From Bacteroidales bacterium (GTDB taxonomy: Bacteria > Bacteroidota > Bacteroidia > Bacteroidales > F082): a stretch of 32,253 nucleotides of DNA. The notes beneath the pieces are model-generated. The model made no database searches, was not told the origin of the DNA, and worked only from the letters and a program-made list of their open reading frames with translations. The stretch lies in NCBI GenBank assembly GCA_029933225.1, contig JAOZOO010000021.1, positions 3,580-35,832 of the forward strand. The letters run 5' to 3'. The translations under genes were made by a program, and so were the position numbers. Of this stretch, positions 1-6,395 are shown in pieces. Every line of letters starts with the position of its first letter. The stretch's first letter is position 1.

Positions 1-258
1 TCCGAAATAATCATGTATAAGCTTGTCCCGCATCCCGGCCATGTTTTTCCATTCAATATCTTTCCATTGATATTTAATATCTCCAGGGATTTTCTTTGTC
101 GCTTCACCAATTATTTCAAGACTTCTTACAATAGCCCTTTTTAACACTTCGTCTTTAAGAAATTCATCTTTAGTAAATTCAGGAGAAGTTGCTTCCTGAA
201 TAAAAATACATTCGTCGAGAATATGATTAAGCAGAACGATATAACTTTTTTCAGACAT
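1..258 (-). CDS. hepT: HepT-like HEPN toxin (DUF86), 3' end cut by window
   Basis: The reading frame starts at the ATG at 258-256 and runs off the window after 86 residues, so the C-terminus is missing. It is the HEPN ribonuclease partner of a HepT-MntA toxin-antitoxin system. The signature RX4HXY motif is visible: R77, H82 and Y84 in the stretch [10 protein letters not shown]. In this family R and H form the RNase site and the Tyr is the residue AMPylated by the antitoxin (established knowledge). The start overlaps the end of the upstream MntA gene by 8 nt, so the two are translationally coupled. Helical acidic/basic composition fits a HEPN fold. The assignment is strong; activity and target RNA are unknown. 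Confidence 0.85.
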   Translation of the reverse strand, partial: MSEKSYIVLLNHILDECIFIQEATSPEFTKDEFLKDEVLKRAIVRSLEIIGEATKKIPGDIKYQWKDIEWKNMAGMRDKLIHDYFG

Positions 259-565
259 ATTCTGTTTCCTTTAAAATATGAGGGCCGATATATTTGCTCA
301 ATCCGTTTTTAGTAACAATTTCAACCCTGTAATTTTTAAACAGGTTTTCAAGAATATCGCTCACTGCCATCAGGTTATCAAAAGTTTCCTTTTCCGGAAA
401 AAAATCAATCAAAATGTCAATGTCACTTTTCTCGTTTTGGGTGTTTGTGGAATAAGAGCCAAACAAACCAATTTCTTTAACTCCGAATTGGGAAAAGGTT
501 TCTTTTTTTTCCTGTAGCGTATTCAGTATTTCTGTTTTTGTCAGCATCATTTCAGTTTTATACAA
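251..565 (-). CDS. mntA: MntA-like minimal nucleotidyltransferase antitoxin
   Basis: A 104-residue protein with the minimal nucleotidyltransferase motif GSX10DXD: Gly36-Ser37, then Asp48-Ile-Asp50, in a FGSYS...SDIDILIDF context. In the characterised pair, this enzyme transfers AMP onto the Tyr of the HepT RX4HXY motif and so silences it. The stop codon overlaps the hepT start, giving the usual order antitoxin-then-toxin. The start is uncertain: methionines at positions 1, 6 and 7 are all possible, and the shorter form (MLTKTEIL) is closer to the family's usual N-terminus. Only about 20 nt separate it from the neighbouring secreted-protein gene, which is on the same strand and reads towards it. 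Confidence 0.85.
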   Translation of the reverse strand: MYKTEMMLTKTEILNTLQEKKETFSQFGVKEIGLFGSYSTNTQNEKSDIDILIDFFPEKETFDNLMAVSDILENLFKNYRVEIVTKNGLSKYIGPHILKETEYV

Positions 566-589
566 AAATAAAACAAATTATATCAATTT

Positions 590-2068
590 TCATTGTTTTA
601 TCCATTTCCCTTTATCAACAATCCTGTTGTTTTGCTGGATAACATACGCGTACGCGCCCGGGGGTAACTGCCGGGTATTGATTTCTGAAATATGGCTTGT
701 AAGCGGTTCCGTCAACACTTCAGTGGCTTTCATATCGAAAAGGCGGATCACACAGTTTTTCAATGCGGTGCGCACCATCAGCTTGTCCTTTCCCGGGTTG
801 GGGTAAACCAATGCATCTTTGATTTGAATTGTGCTGTTTTCCGATAGCCCTGTAATACACCCCGTTGAATCCAGCTTGATGATGTACCCGTTGCGATGAT
901 AATCAGGAGCGCCGACTTCGGCACGCGTGCCGGCCAGCAATACCCCGCCGTCTTTGGTGGCAACAACCGAAAACAACATGTAATAATCATCACCACCGAT
1001 GTATTTTTCAAAATCAATATCCAATGAATCGTTCATCTTTGTTACATAAAACCAACTGGGTTGCCATCCTGAAAGGTCTTGTGCATTATGAGACCCTGCT
1101 ACATATATACAGGAAGGATAGTAATAATCAACCGAAATCGATTCACCGGCCCGGGAATTTGTGTCAGGATTGGTCAGGTTCTTTAAATACAACCTGTTGA
1201 ATGATGAATCATAGATAATTACAGTTATGTATTTTTCATAAACATTATCAGAAACAATAATATATGAATATCCTGCAGAAATTAGTCTGCCATCCGGTAA
1301 TAATTTTGATGTAAAAGGCGGCTGATAATATTCTTCGTTCAAATAAACACCTGTTTCTTCCAGGTTTTCATTGGCTACTATGCAGGTGCTAGTCTGAACT
1401 CCCTGGTATCGCCCAAACCGGTTGTGCAACCAATATGCGGTGGAGTCGGGATTGTAAGTTATGCTCTGTGCCTGACCTGCATTAATACCTTCATAAGCAC
1501 GATAAGCCAGACTGTCGCCTTCATAAGAAAGTTTAAACAAAAACATGTTAATGTTGAGGCGCGGTGAACAGTAATAAAGAAAAGAACTGTCCTTTAATTG
1601 CAGCATCCGCATAGACCAGGCCGAGTAATAATAATTGAAATTATATATCTTTTCCCATATAATATTCAGGGCTGTATCCAGCCGGGTGAATACAGTAAAA
1701 ATGTCGTTATTGTCCAGCGCTCTGCCCAACCCCGATAACATATAACCGGGTTCGCCCAGGTCAATGCGGATCATGTTGTAATAAACCAGTATTGTATCTG
1801 TCTTGCTGAATTCATAACTTACCGTATCCCCCGTTTCGCTGATCCTATATAAATAAGAGGTGTAATAAGTCTCTTCCGGTGGCTTATCCAATGGCGCTTT
1901 TTTGACCAACCCTATAATTCCAGTGTTTGTTTGATTCATAAAAAATGTGGGTAAAACATTCAAACTGTCATCGGCAATGTTGATCTCAAAAGCAGTTTCC
2001 TGGGGGAAAGCCCATAAACTGTAAAATGAAATAACAACAAAAAGTATGGTTCTTAAAAATGACTTCAC
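590..2068 (-). CDS. Secreted protein with T9SS type-A C-terminal sorting domain
   Basis: A 492-residue exported protein. The N-terminus has a signal peptide (Lys/Arg-containing start, then a hydrophobic stretch to about residue 21, AFPQ cleavage region). The last ~80 residues are a Por/T9SS type-A sorting domain: the VYPNPGKDKL motif, an alternating beta pattern, and a closing LPPGAYAYVIQQNN...KGKWIKQ segment. The centre is rich in Tyr, Asp, Trp and Asn with repeated beta-strand stretches (for example GGDDYYMLFSVVATKDGGVLLAGT), like the beta-propeller or 'delta-60 repeat'-type proteins common in this phylum. I do not recognise a catalytic motif. It is preceded by a roughly 230-nt leader with a strong candidate promoter at 2303-2333. 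Function is unknown; a surface or extracellular role is inferred from the sorting domain. Confidence 0.8.
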   Translation of the reverse strand: MKSFLRTILFVVISFYSLWAFPQETAFEINIADDSLNVLPTFFMNQTNTGIIGLVKKAPLDKPPEETYYTSYLYRISETGDTVSYEFSKTDTILVYYNMIRIDLGEPGYMLSGLGRALDNNDIFTVFTRLDTALNIIWEKIYNFNYYYSAWSMRMLQLKDSSFLYYCSPRLNINMFLFKLSYEGDSLAYRAYEGINAGQAQSITYNPDSTAYWLHNRFGRYQGVQTSTCIVANENLEETGVYLNEEYYQPPFTSKLLPDGRLISAGYSYIIVSDNVYEKYITVIIYDSSFNRLYLKNLTNPDTNSRAGESISVDYYYPSCIYVAGSHNAQDLSGWQPSWFYVTKMNDSLDIDFEKYIGGDDYYMLFSVVATKDGGVLLAGTRAEVGAPDYHRNGYIIKLDSTGCITGLSENSTIQIKDALVYPNPGKDKLMVRTALKNCVIRLFDMKATEVLTEPLTSHISEINTRQLPPGAYAYVIQQNNRIVDKGKWIKQ

Positions 2069-2300
2069 CGTTTTATTTTTTATTCTGTTGTTCAGCTAAT
2101 TTATCTTCATATTCCAAGTCACAATTTCTACCTGCCAAACCTTACACTGATATAACTGATAAATCCATAATCCCAACCCCACCGGCTTTGCAATGAAGTT
2201 CGACACACAAATAAATTTCCCAAAGTTTTTCCAGTAACAGGTAAGTTTCCAAGAGAGTCAGACAATCTTTGTCTGTAAACAGTTTTTGGTTAAAAGATGC
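2069..2300 (-). promoter_or_regulatory. Long 5' leader or separate small RNA upstream of the T9SS protein gene
   Basis: About 230 nt lie between the predicted transcription start (near 2297) and the start codon at 2068. No convincing ORF is present. A perfect 7-bp hairpin (CAGACAA/TTGTCTG on the minus strand) lies near 2261-2277, and TACCTG/CAGGTA segments can pair across the middle of the leader. No intrinsic terminator is visible before the gene. It could be a regulatory leader or an independent RNA processed from it. Confidence 0.3.
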
Positions 2301-2302
2301 AA

Positions 2303-2333
2303 CAAATATAGCGCCGAAAACAGCGGTTGTCAA
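2303..2333 (-). promoter_or_regulatory. Bacteroidota-type promoter
   Basis: On the minus strand TTGACA begins at 2333 and TATATTTG occupies 2310-2303, with 20 nt between TTG and the -7 box. This is a full match to the TTG-N19-21-TAnnTTTG pattern. It would start transcription at about 2297, towards the T9SS protein gene. Confidence 0.65.
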
Positions 2334-2369
2334 GTTTTTTCCTGTAGATGGCAAAAAGTGTCCCGGATA

Positions 2370-2460
2370 AAAACTGCCGGAGGCAGGAAATGTTATTGCC
2401 AGGGACGTGAGTCCCTGGAATAAAAATAAAAAAGGAATGAAGTTCCATCGGAACGACATG
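2370..2460 (+). repeat. Dispersed hairpin repeat, copy A
   Basis: About 90 nt with three successive small hairpins: CTGCC/GGCAG (2374-2386), CCAGGGAC...GTCCCTGG (2399-2418) and GTTCC-ATC-GGAAC (2442-2454). The same order and spacing recur at 4984-5073 (same orientation) and, inverted, at 4850-4940. It is a REP-like intergenic element with no coding capacity. Confidence 0.7.
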
Positions 2461-2473
2461 TTGTTATGTAGGC

Positions 2474-2501
2474 AAAAAAAAGCGGCTCGGGGAGAGCCGC
2501 T
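2474..2501 (-). terminator. Intrinsic terminator (minus strand)
   Basis: An 8-bp GC-rich stem AGCGGCTC (2481-2488) / GAGCCGCT (2494-2501) with a 5-nt loop, followed on the minus strand by eight U (A-run at 2474-2481). No coding gene reads into it on this strand. That is why a small RNA gene is proposed upstream. Confidence 0.65.
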
Positions 2502-2593
2502 GTAACCAAAAACCAACAATTATGAAATTAAGCAGAATTTTTACCCCTTATTGCAGATATGTTTAAGGAGTAAGAAATTTTATAATAATTTCT
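2474..2593 (-). ncRNA. Candidate small RNA (~118 nt)
   Basis: A good -7 box (TATATTTG, minus strand 2605-2598) lies just before a 7-bp hairpin (AGAAATT/AATTTCT, 2573-2593). About 120 nt later comes a strong intrinsic terminator with an eight-U tail. No plausible ORF lies between. There is no TTG at the expected -33 spacing, which lowers confidence. I do not recognise the RNA family. Confidence 0.35.
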
Positions 2594-2689
2594 GATGCAA
2601 ATATACATCGCCTGTTTTTTCTGAAATGTTAAGCAAGATTAACAAGTGTTAATAAAAGTTAAAAGCTGTAAATCAACACCTTGATGAAG

Positions 2690-2697
2690 TATTTTTG
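2690..2697 (+). promoter_or_regulatory. Possible -7 box before the histidine kinase
   Basis: TATTTTTG matches TAnnTTTG, but no TTG is present at -33 spacing and the ATG follows only 5 nt later, which would imply a leaderless or near-leaderless transcript. Weak. Confidence 0.25.
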
Positions 2698-2702
2698 TTT
2701 TC

Positions 2703-4124
2703 ATGAAAAAACGGGCGACAGCTATCATTATTGTACTCGTCAGTGTGGCTACCATCGGCCTGATGATCATTCAGGTTTATTGGATAAAAGATGCCGTAAA
2801 AGTCAAGCAGGCCCTTTTTTACCGTGATGTGAACGAAGCCATGATGAAAGTGGTTTATGACCTGGACCGGATGCGGCTGAAAGACCAGATCATCAAACGC
2901 AGAAACTTTTATGACCGGGAACAATCGTTTTTCGACACCTTCGACTCACTGAATAAAATTTTGTTCAGTAACGGGGATTTTGCTTCTCCGGCAGACATTA
3001 CAAAATGGATCAACAACTCGACAAAGGTTAACGATATCCTCGAACAACTCTCTTTAAACCAAACAAGTGACAAAGAAGGAAACTTTTACATCAACAGGAA
3101 AGACGAAATAGATTCACTGATAACAAAGGAGTTGAGGGCAAAGCGGGTAAACACCAAATTTGAATATGGAATTTACAACCCCATTACGCATTCGATGATA
3201 TTGCAACGAACGGGAAAATATCCGGAACAACTCCTGAACAACAGCTTTATTTATGACCTGACGAGGGTGGGCTCATTTTATACTTTTCCAAACAAACTTC
3301 TCATCTATTTTCCCAACGAGCAAAGTTTCATCATCAGTAAACTTTGGGAATTACTGGCCGTTTCGGTTTTCCTTTTTCTAATTATTATTTTATCTTTCCT
3401 CTTCAGCATTTACATCATTATCCGTCAAAAACGCCTCTCGGTGATGAAAAATGATTTCATCAACAACATGACCCACGAATTCAAAACGCCGATCTCAACG
3501 ATTGCGCTCGCCTGTGAAGCTTTAAAAGACAGGGATATCCAGAAATCGGAACCGATATACAATAGTTACATCAATGTGATCAGCGAAGAAAACAAGCGGC
3601 TGGGATCTATGGCCGAACAAATCCTGCAATCGGCGGTGATTGAAAAAGGACAGTTGAAGCTGAAGAAAACAAAGCTGGACATGCACAAAATAATCGAAGA
3701 TGCCGTCAACGCGAAAAAGATCGTTGCGGAAGAAAAAGGCGGCACCATCGAAACCCAGTTGAAAGCTACAAACCCGGAAGTTACGGGTGATAAAATCCAT
3801 CTGACTAACGTAATGAACAACCTGCTCGACAATGCACTGAAATACAACCTGAATAAACCGCATATTATTATAAATACCGTAAACCGCAACAACTCGCTGC
3901 TTATCAGGGTTCAGGATAACGGTATCGGGATCAGTAAATCAAACCAGAAAAAAATATTTGAAAAATTATACAGGGTACCTACCGGTAATGTTCATGATTT
4001 TAAAGGATTCGGACTGGGGCTGAATTATGTGAAAGCTACCACCGAATTGCATCATGGCACCATTACGGTTGATTCGGAACCGGGAAAAGGTTCTACATTT
4101 ACCATTCAGTTACCCCTTCACTAA
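2703..4124 (+). CDS. Membrane sensor histidine kinase
   Basis: A 473-residue two-component sensor. TM1 spans about residues 6-27 and TM2 about 215-240, enclosing a ~190-residue extracytoplasmic sensor region that I cannot match to a named domain. The HisKA H-box is NNMTHEFKTPIST with phospho-acceptor H258. The HATPase_c domain follows, with its N box (NVMNNLLDNALKYN), G1 (DNGIGI), F box and G2 (GFGLGLNYV). The start at 2703 is needed to keep TM1 whole. It is followed after 11 nt by its response regulator, so the two form one operon. The signal is unknown. The neighbouring exported hydrolases point to an envelope or extracellular stimulus only by association. Confidence 0.93.
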   Translation: MKKRATAIIIVLVSVATIGLMIIQVYWIKDAVKVKQALFYRDVNEAMMKVVYDLDRMRLKDQIIKRRNFYDREQSFFDTFDSLNKILFSNGDFASPADITKWINNSTKVNDILEQLSLNQTSDKEGNFYINRKDEIDSLITKELRAKRVNTKFEYGIYNPITHSMILQRTGKYPEQLLNNSFIYDLTRVGSFYTFPNKLLIYFPNEQSFIISKLWELLAVSVFLFLIIILSFLFSIYIIIRQKRLSVMKNDFINNMTHEFKTPISTIALACEALKDRDIQKSEPIYNSYINVISEENKRLGSMAEQILQSAVIEKGQLKLKKTKLDMHKIIEDAVNAKKIVAEEKGGTIETQLKATNPEVTGDKIHLTNVMNNLLDNALKYNLNKPHIIINTVNRNNSLLIRVQDNGIGISKSNQKKIFEKLYRVPTGNVHDFKGFGLGLNYVKATTELHHGTITVDSEPGKGSTFTIQLPLH

Positions 4125-4135
4125 ACCTGAAAAAG

Positions 4136-4831
4136 ATGACGACAAAAACAAAAATTTTATTGGCAGAAGATGACAAAAACCTGGGGAGTGTCCTGAAAGC
4201 ATATCTCGAAGCAAAAGGTTTTAACACAGTGTTATGCATGGACGGGAAAGAAGCCCTTGAAGCTTTTAAACGTAACAATTTTGATTTCTGTATCCTCGAT
4301 ATTATGATGCCGGTGATGGACGGGTTTACACTGGCTAAGGAGATCAGGAAACTGGATAAAAAAATTCCTTTCCTGTTTTTAACGGCTAAATCCATGCAGG
4401 AAGACAAAATCCAGGGGTTCGAGCTGGGGGCTGATGACTACCTGACCAAACCATTCAGCATGGAAGAGTTGCTGCTCAGGATCAAAGCCATCCGCCGGCG
4501 TATTGAGCAGGGAAAACCAAAGCAGCCGGAAAATCACATTTTTAAATTTGGGAAATATACTTTCGACTACCACAAACAGATGCTGATCATCGGCAATAAT
4601 AAACAAAAGCTTACGTCTAAGGAGGCCGACCTGCTGAAACTTTTGTGTCAAAATATGAACGAGGTGCTCGACCGCTCGGTTGCGCTGAACAAAATCTGGT
4701 TTGACGACAGCTATTTTAATGCCCGATCGATGGATGTTTACATCACCAAATTAAGGAAATATCTGAAGGATGATCCCAACGTGGAGCTGATCAATGTGCA
4801 TGGTGTGGGATTCAAGCTGGTGGTGGATTAA
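4136..4831 (+). CDS. OmpR/PhoB-type response regulator
   Basis: A 231-residue DNA-binding regulator paired with the upstream kinase. The receiver domain (about 1-120) has the acidic pocket (EDD at 11-13), phospho-acceptor D55 in CILDIMMPVMDG, T83 and K105 (LTKPF). The C-terminal winged-helix effector domain (about 135-231) shows the Trans_reg_C pattern: LTSKEADLLKLLCQN, then RSMDVYITKLRKYL, ending VHGVGFKLVVD. Targets cannot be read from the sequence. The operon ends here; 270 nt of repeat-containing DNA follow. Confidence 0.93.
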   Translation: MTTKTKILLAEDDKNLGSVLKAYLEAKGFNTVLCMDGKEALEAFKRNNFDFCILDIMMPVMDGFTLAKEIRKLDKKIPFLFLTAKSMQEDKIQGFELGADDYLTKPFSMEELLLRIKAIRRRIEQGKPKQPENHIFKFGKYTFDYHKQMLIIGNNKQKLTSKEADLLKLLCQNMNEVLDRSVALNKIWFDDSYFNARSMDVYITKLRKYLKDDPNVELINVHGVGFKLVVD

Positions 4832-4849
4832 AAAGGGTCAGGAGATTAT

Positions 4850-4940
4850 ACCGTTCCGCTGGAACTTGATGCTCTTGGTCACTAATCCAGGGACTCACGT
4901 CCCTGGCTATAACATTCCATCCCGATGGGATGGCTTTTTC
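4850..4940 (-). repeat. Dispersed hairpin repeat, copy C (inverted)
   Basis: Read on the minus strand this copy has the same middle hairpin as copy A (CCAGGGACGTGAGTCCCTGG, identical over 20 nt) and the closing GTTCC-AGC-GGAAC hairpin. Its first hairpin differs (CCATCCC/GGGATGG in place of CTGCC/GGCAG). It faces copy B about 45 nt away. Confidence 0.65.
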
Positions 4941-4983
4941 AAAATCGTTGTTAAAGACAACATTATTTGATCTTCAACATGTT

Positions 4984-5073
4984 AAACTGCCGTAGGCAGG
5001 ACATCTTCTTGCCAGGTGTCGTAAGACCCTGGTATTAAATAAGAAGTATAAATAAGTTCCATCGGAACGACAT
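4984..5073 (+). repeat. Dispersed hairpin repeat, copy B
   Basis: By eye roughly three quarters identical to copy A along its length, with an identical last 18 nt (AGTTCCATCGGAACGACA). The middle hairpin has changed on both arms but can still pair (CCAGG-T-GTC / GAC-CCTGG). This suggests the structure rather than the exact sequence is kept. Confidence 0.65.
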
Positions 5074-5103
5074 ATTTTTCAATCACAATTTTCCGGTTTA
5101 GTT

Positions 5104-6339
5104 TCACCACCGCCTCACCTTCCGTTTCAGATTTTCAGAAGGCCCGAGCAATAAAGTATCCGACCTGATGATATTCCAGAAGTTGTCCGATCCCGGACCT
5201 CTGTCTTTATTGGAAAGCACGATAAGTGTTTTGTGATGTTTCATGTCGCGGATATAAAATGTGCGGAAACCTTTCCACCACCCGAAATGAAATGCTGTGC
5301 TGTCCATCCCGTCTTTCAGGCGCCACCCGAAACCATAATTGTTTTTCCTTTTCCAGTATTTTTTGCTTCCCGGCTTAAATGCTTCGCGTAATATACTGTC
5401 AGGCAATAAAGTAAACTCGTCCAATGCGCGGTCATATTTAAACAGGTCGGTAACCGAAGTATAAACATTTTTATCTCCCATTACGCCGTTCAGATAGTCG
5501 TTTTCCATTTTGCGCCACCTCCAGCCCCGGTGGTAAAATCCCGGAACTCCTTTTCCGACATACAACGGAACAACTGTATCACCCCGCATATTATAAACGA
5601 AAGAATGTTTCATTCCCAGCGGCTTAAAAACCCTGTCGTTCATAAATTCCTCAAAATGATGTCCCGATACGGCTTCCACGATATTGGCCAGTAATGCATA
5701 ATTGGTATTGCAATAATGAAATCCCGTATTCGGTTTAAAATATCTGTCGGGATGATATTTGACGAACAGGTTTATCATATCGTCGTTGTCCATCGGCTTT
5801 TTTTTATCCGGCCATTTGTTGAATGCCAGGCTCATGTATCGCGGCAGACCCGAACGGTGGTTCATCAGCAACCGACAGGTTATCCCTTCGTACGGGAAAT
5901 CAGGGAGGTAAGTCCTGATGTCTTCATCGTAATCCAACCGCCCGTCATTTTTCAGGATCATGATGGCCATGGCCGAAAACATTTTGGAAACCGATGCCAG
6001 TTGAAAAGCATCTTCAATCCGCAAACTGTCGCGGCGGTGTCTTACATCCCTGAATCCGTAAGCTTTTTCAAAAACAATTCTTCCTTTTTCAGCATACAGG
6101 ACTGTCCCGTTAAAACCTGTTCGCTTTTGCAGATGAGTGAATAACCTGTCGAGTTCCCTGGCTTTTTTTGCCATTTCAATACTGTCAAGATCGATGTAAA
6201 ACCGGGTATCGATTGTGGGTATATTGCCTGAAACCTCCCGGTTGTCCCCTGGTGCGGTACAACCAAAATAAAAAATAGAGACAAAAAAAATGAACAGAAA
6301 GGTACCTGTCCTGATATGATTACTCACCCGTATTTCCAT
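5104..6339 (-). CDS. Serine beta-lactamase-family lipoprotein hydrolase
   Basis: A 411-residue class-C-beta-lactamase/DD-peptidase fold protein (Beta-lactamase family, Pfam-type). The N-terminus is a lipoprotein signal: a hydrophobic stretch at 12-26 and lipobox FYFGC with Cys27. The catalytic motifs are in order: S116-V-S-K119 (SxxK), Y209-C-N211 (YxN) and H351-F-G353 (HxG, in the KTG-box position). This is the usual arrangement for class-C esterases and peptidases rather than true beta-lactamases. The likely role is hydrolysis of an ester or D-amino-acid peptide bond in the envelope; the substrate is unknown. It is a single gene, in the same orientation as the M1 peptidase downstream of the 56-nt gap at 6340-6395. 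A -7 box (TAAATTTG, minus strand 6355-6348) lies just before the start. Confidence 0.88.
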   Translation of the reverse strand: MEIRVSNHIRTGTFLFIFFVSIFYFGCTAPGDNREVSGNIPTIDTRFYIDLDSIEMAKKARELDRLFTHLQKRTGFNGTVLYAEKGRIVFEKAYGFRDVRHRRDSLRIEDAFQLASVSKMFSAMAIMILKNDGRLDYDEDIRTYLPDFPYEGITCRLLMNHRSGLPRYMSLAFNKWPDKKKPMDNDDMINLFVKYHPDRYFKPNTGFHYCNTNYALLANIVEAVSGHHFEEFMNDRVFKPLGMKHSFVYNMRGDTVVPLYVGKGVPGFYHRGWRWRKMENDYLNGVMGDKNVYTSVTDLFKYDRALDEFTLLPDSILREAFKPGSKKYWKRKNNYGFGWRLKDGMDSTAFHFGWWKGFRTFYIRDMKHHKTLIVLSNKDRGPGSDNFWNIIRSDTLLLGPSENLKRKVRRW

Positions 6340-6347
6340 AAGGGGAG

Positions 6348-6355
6348 CAAATTTA
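6348..6355 (-). promoter_or_regulatory. Possible -7 box for the lipoprotein hydrolase
   Basis: TAAATTTG on the minus strand, ending 9 nt before the start codon. No clear TTG is visible upstream, so it is only a partial promoter match. Confidence 0.3.
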
Positions 6356-6395
6356 TTGAAATCAGATTATGTCAGGCAGAAATAGAAAAATAAAT

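Noticed and set aside
2522-2566. A 14-codon ORF (MKLSRIFTPYCRYV) on the plus strand right after a stable hairpin, like an attenuator leader peptide.
   Set aside because: No repeated regulatory codon, no biosynthetic gene downstream, no second terminator/antiterminator pair; the hairpin works better as a minus-strand terminator.
5104-6339. Antibiotic-resistance beta-lactamase.
   Set aside because: Its motifs (SVSK, YCN, HFG) and lipoprotein anchor fit the broad class-C esterase/peptidase group; nothing points specifically to beta-lactam hydrolysis.
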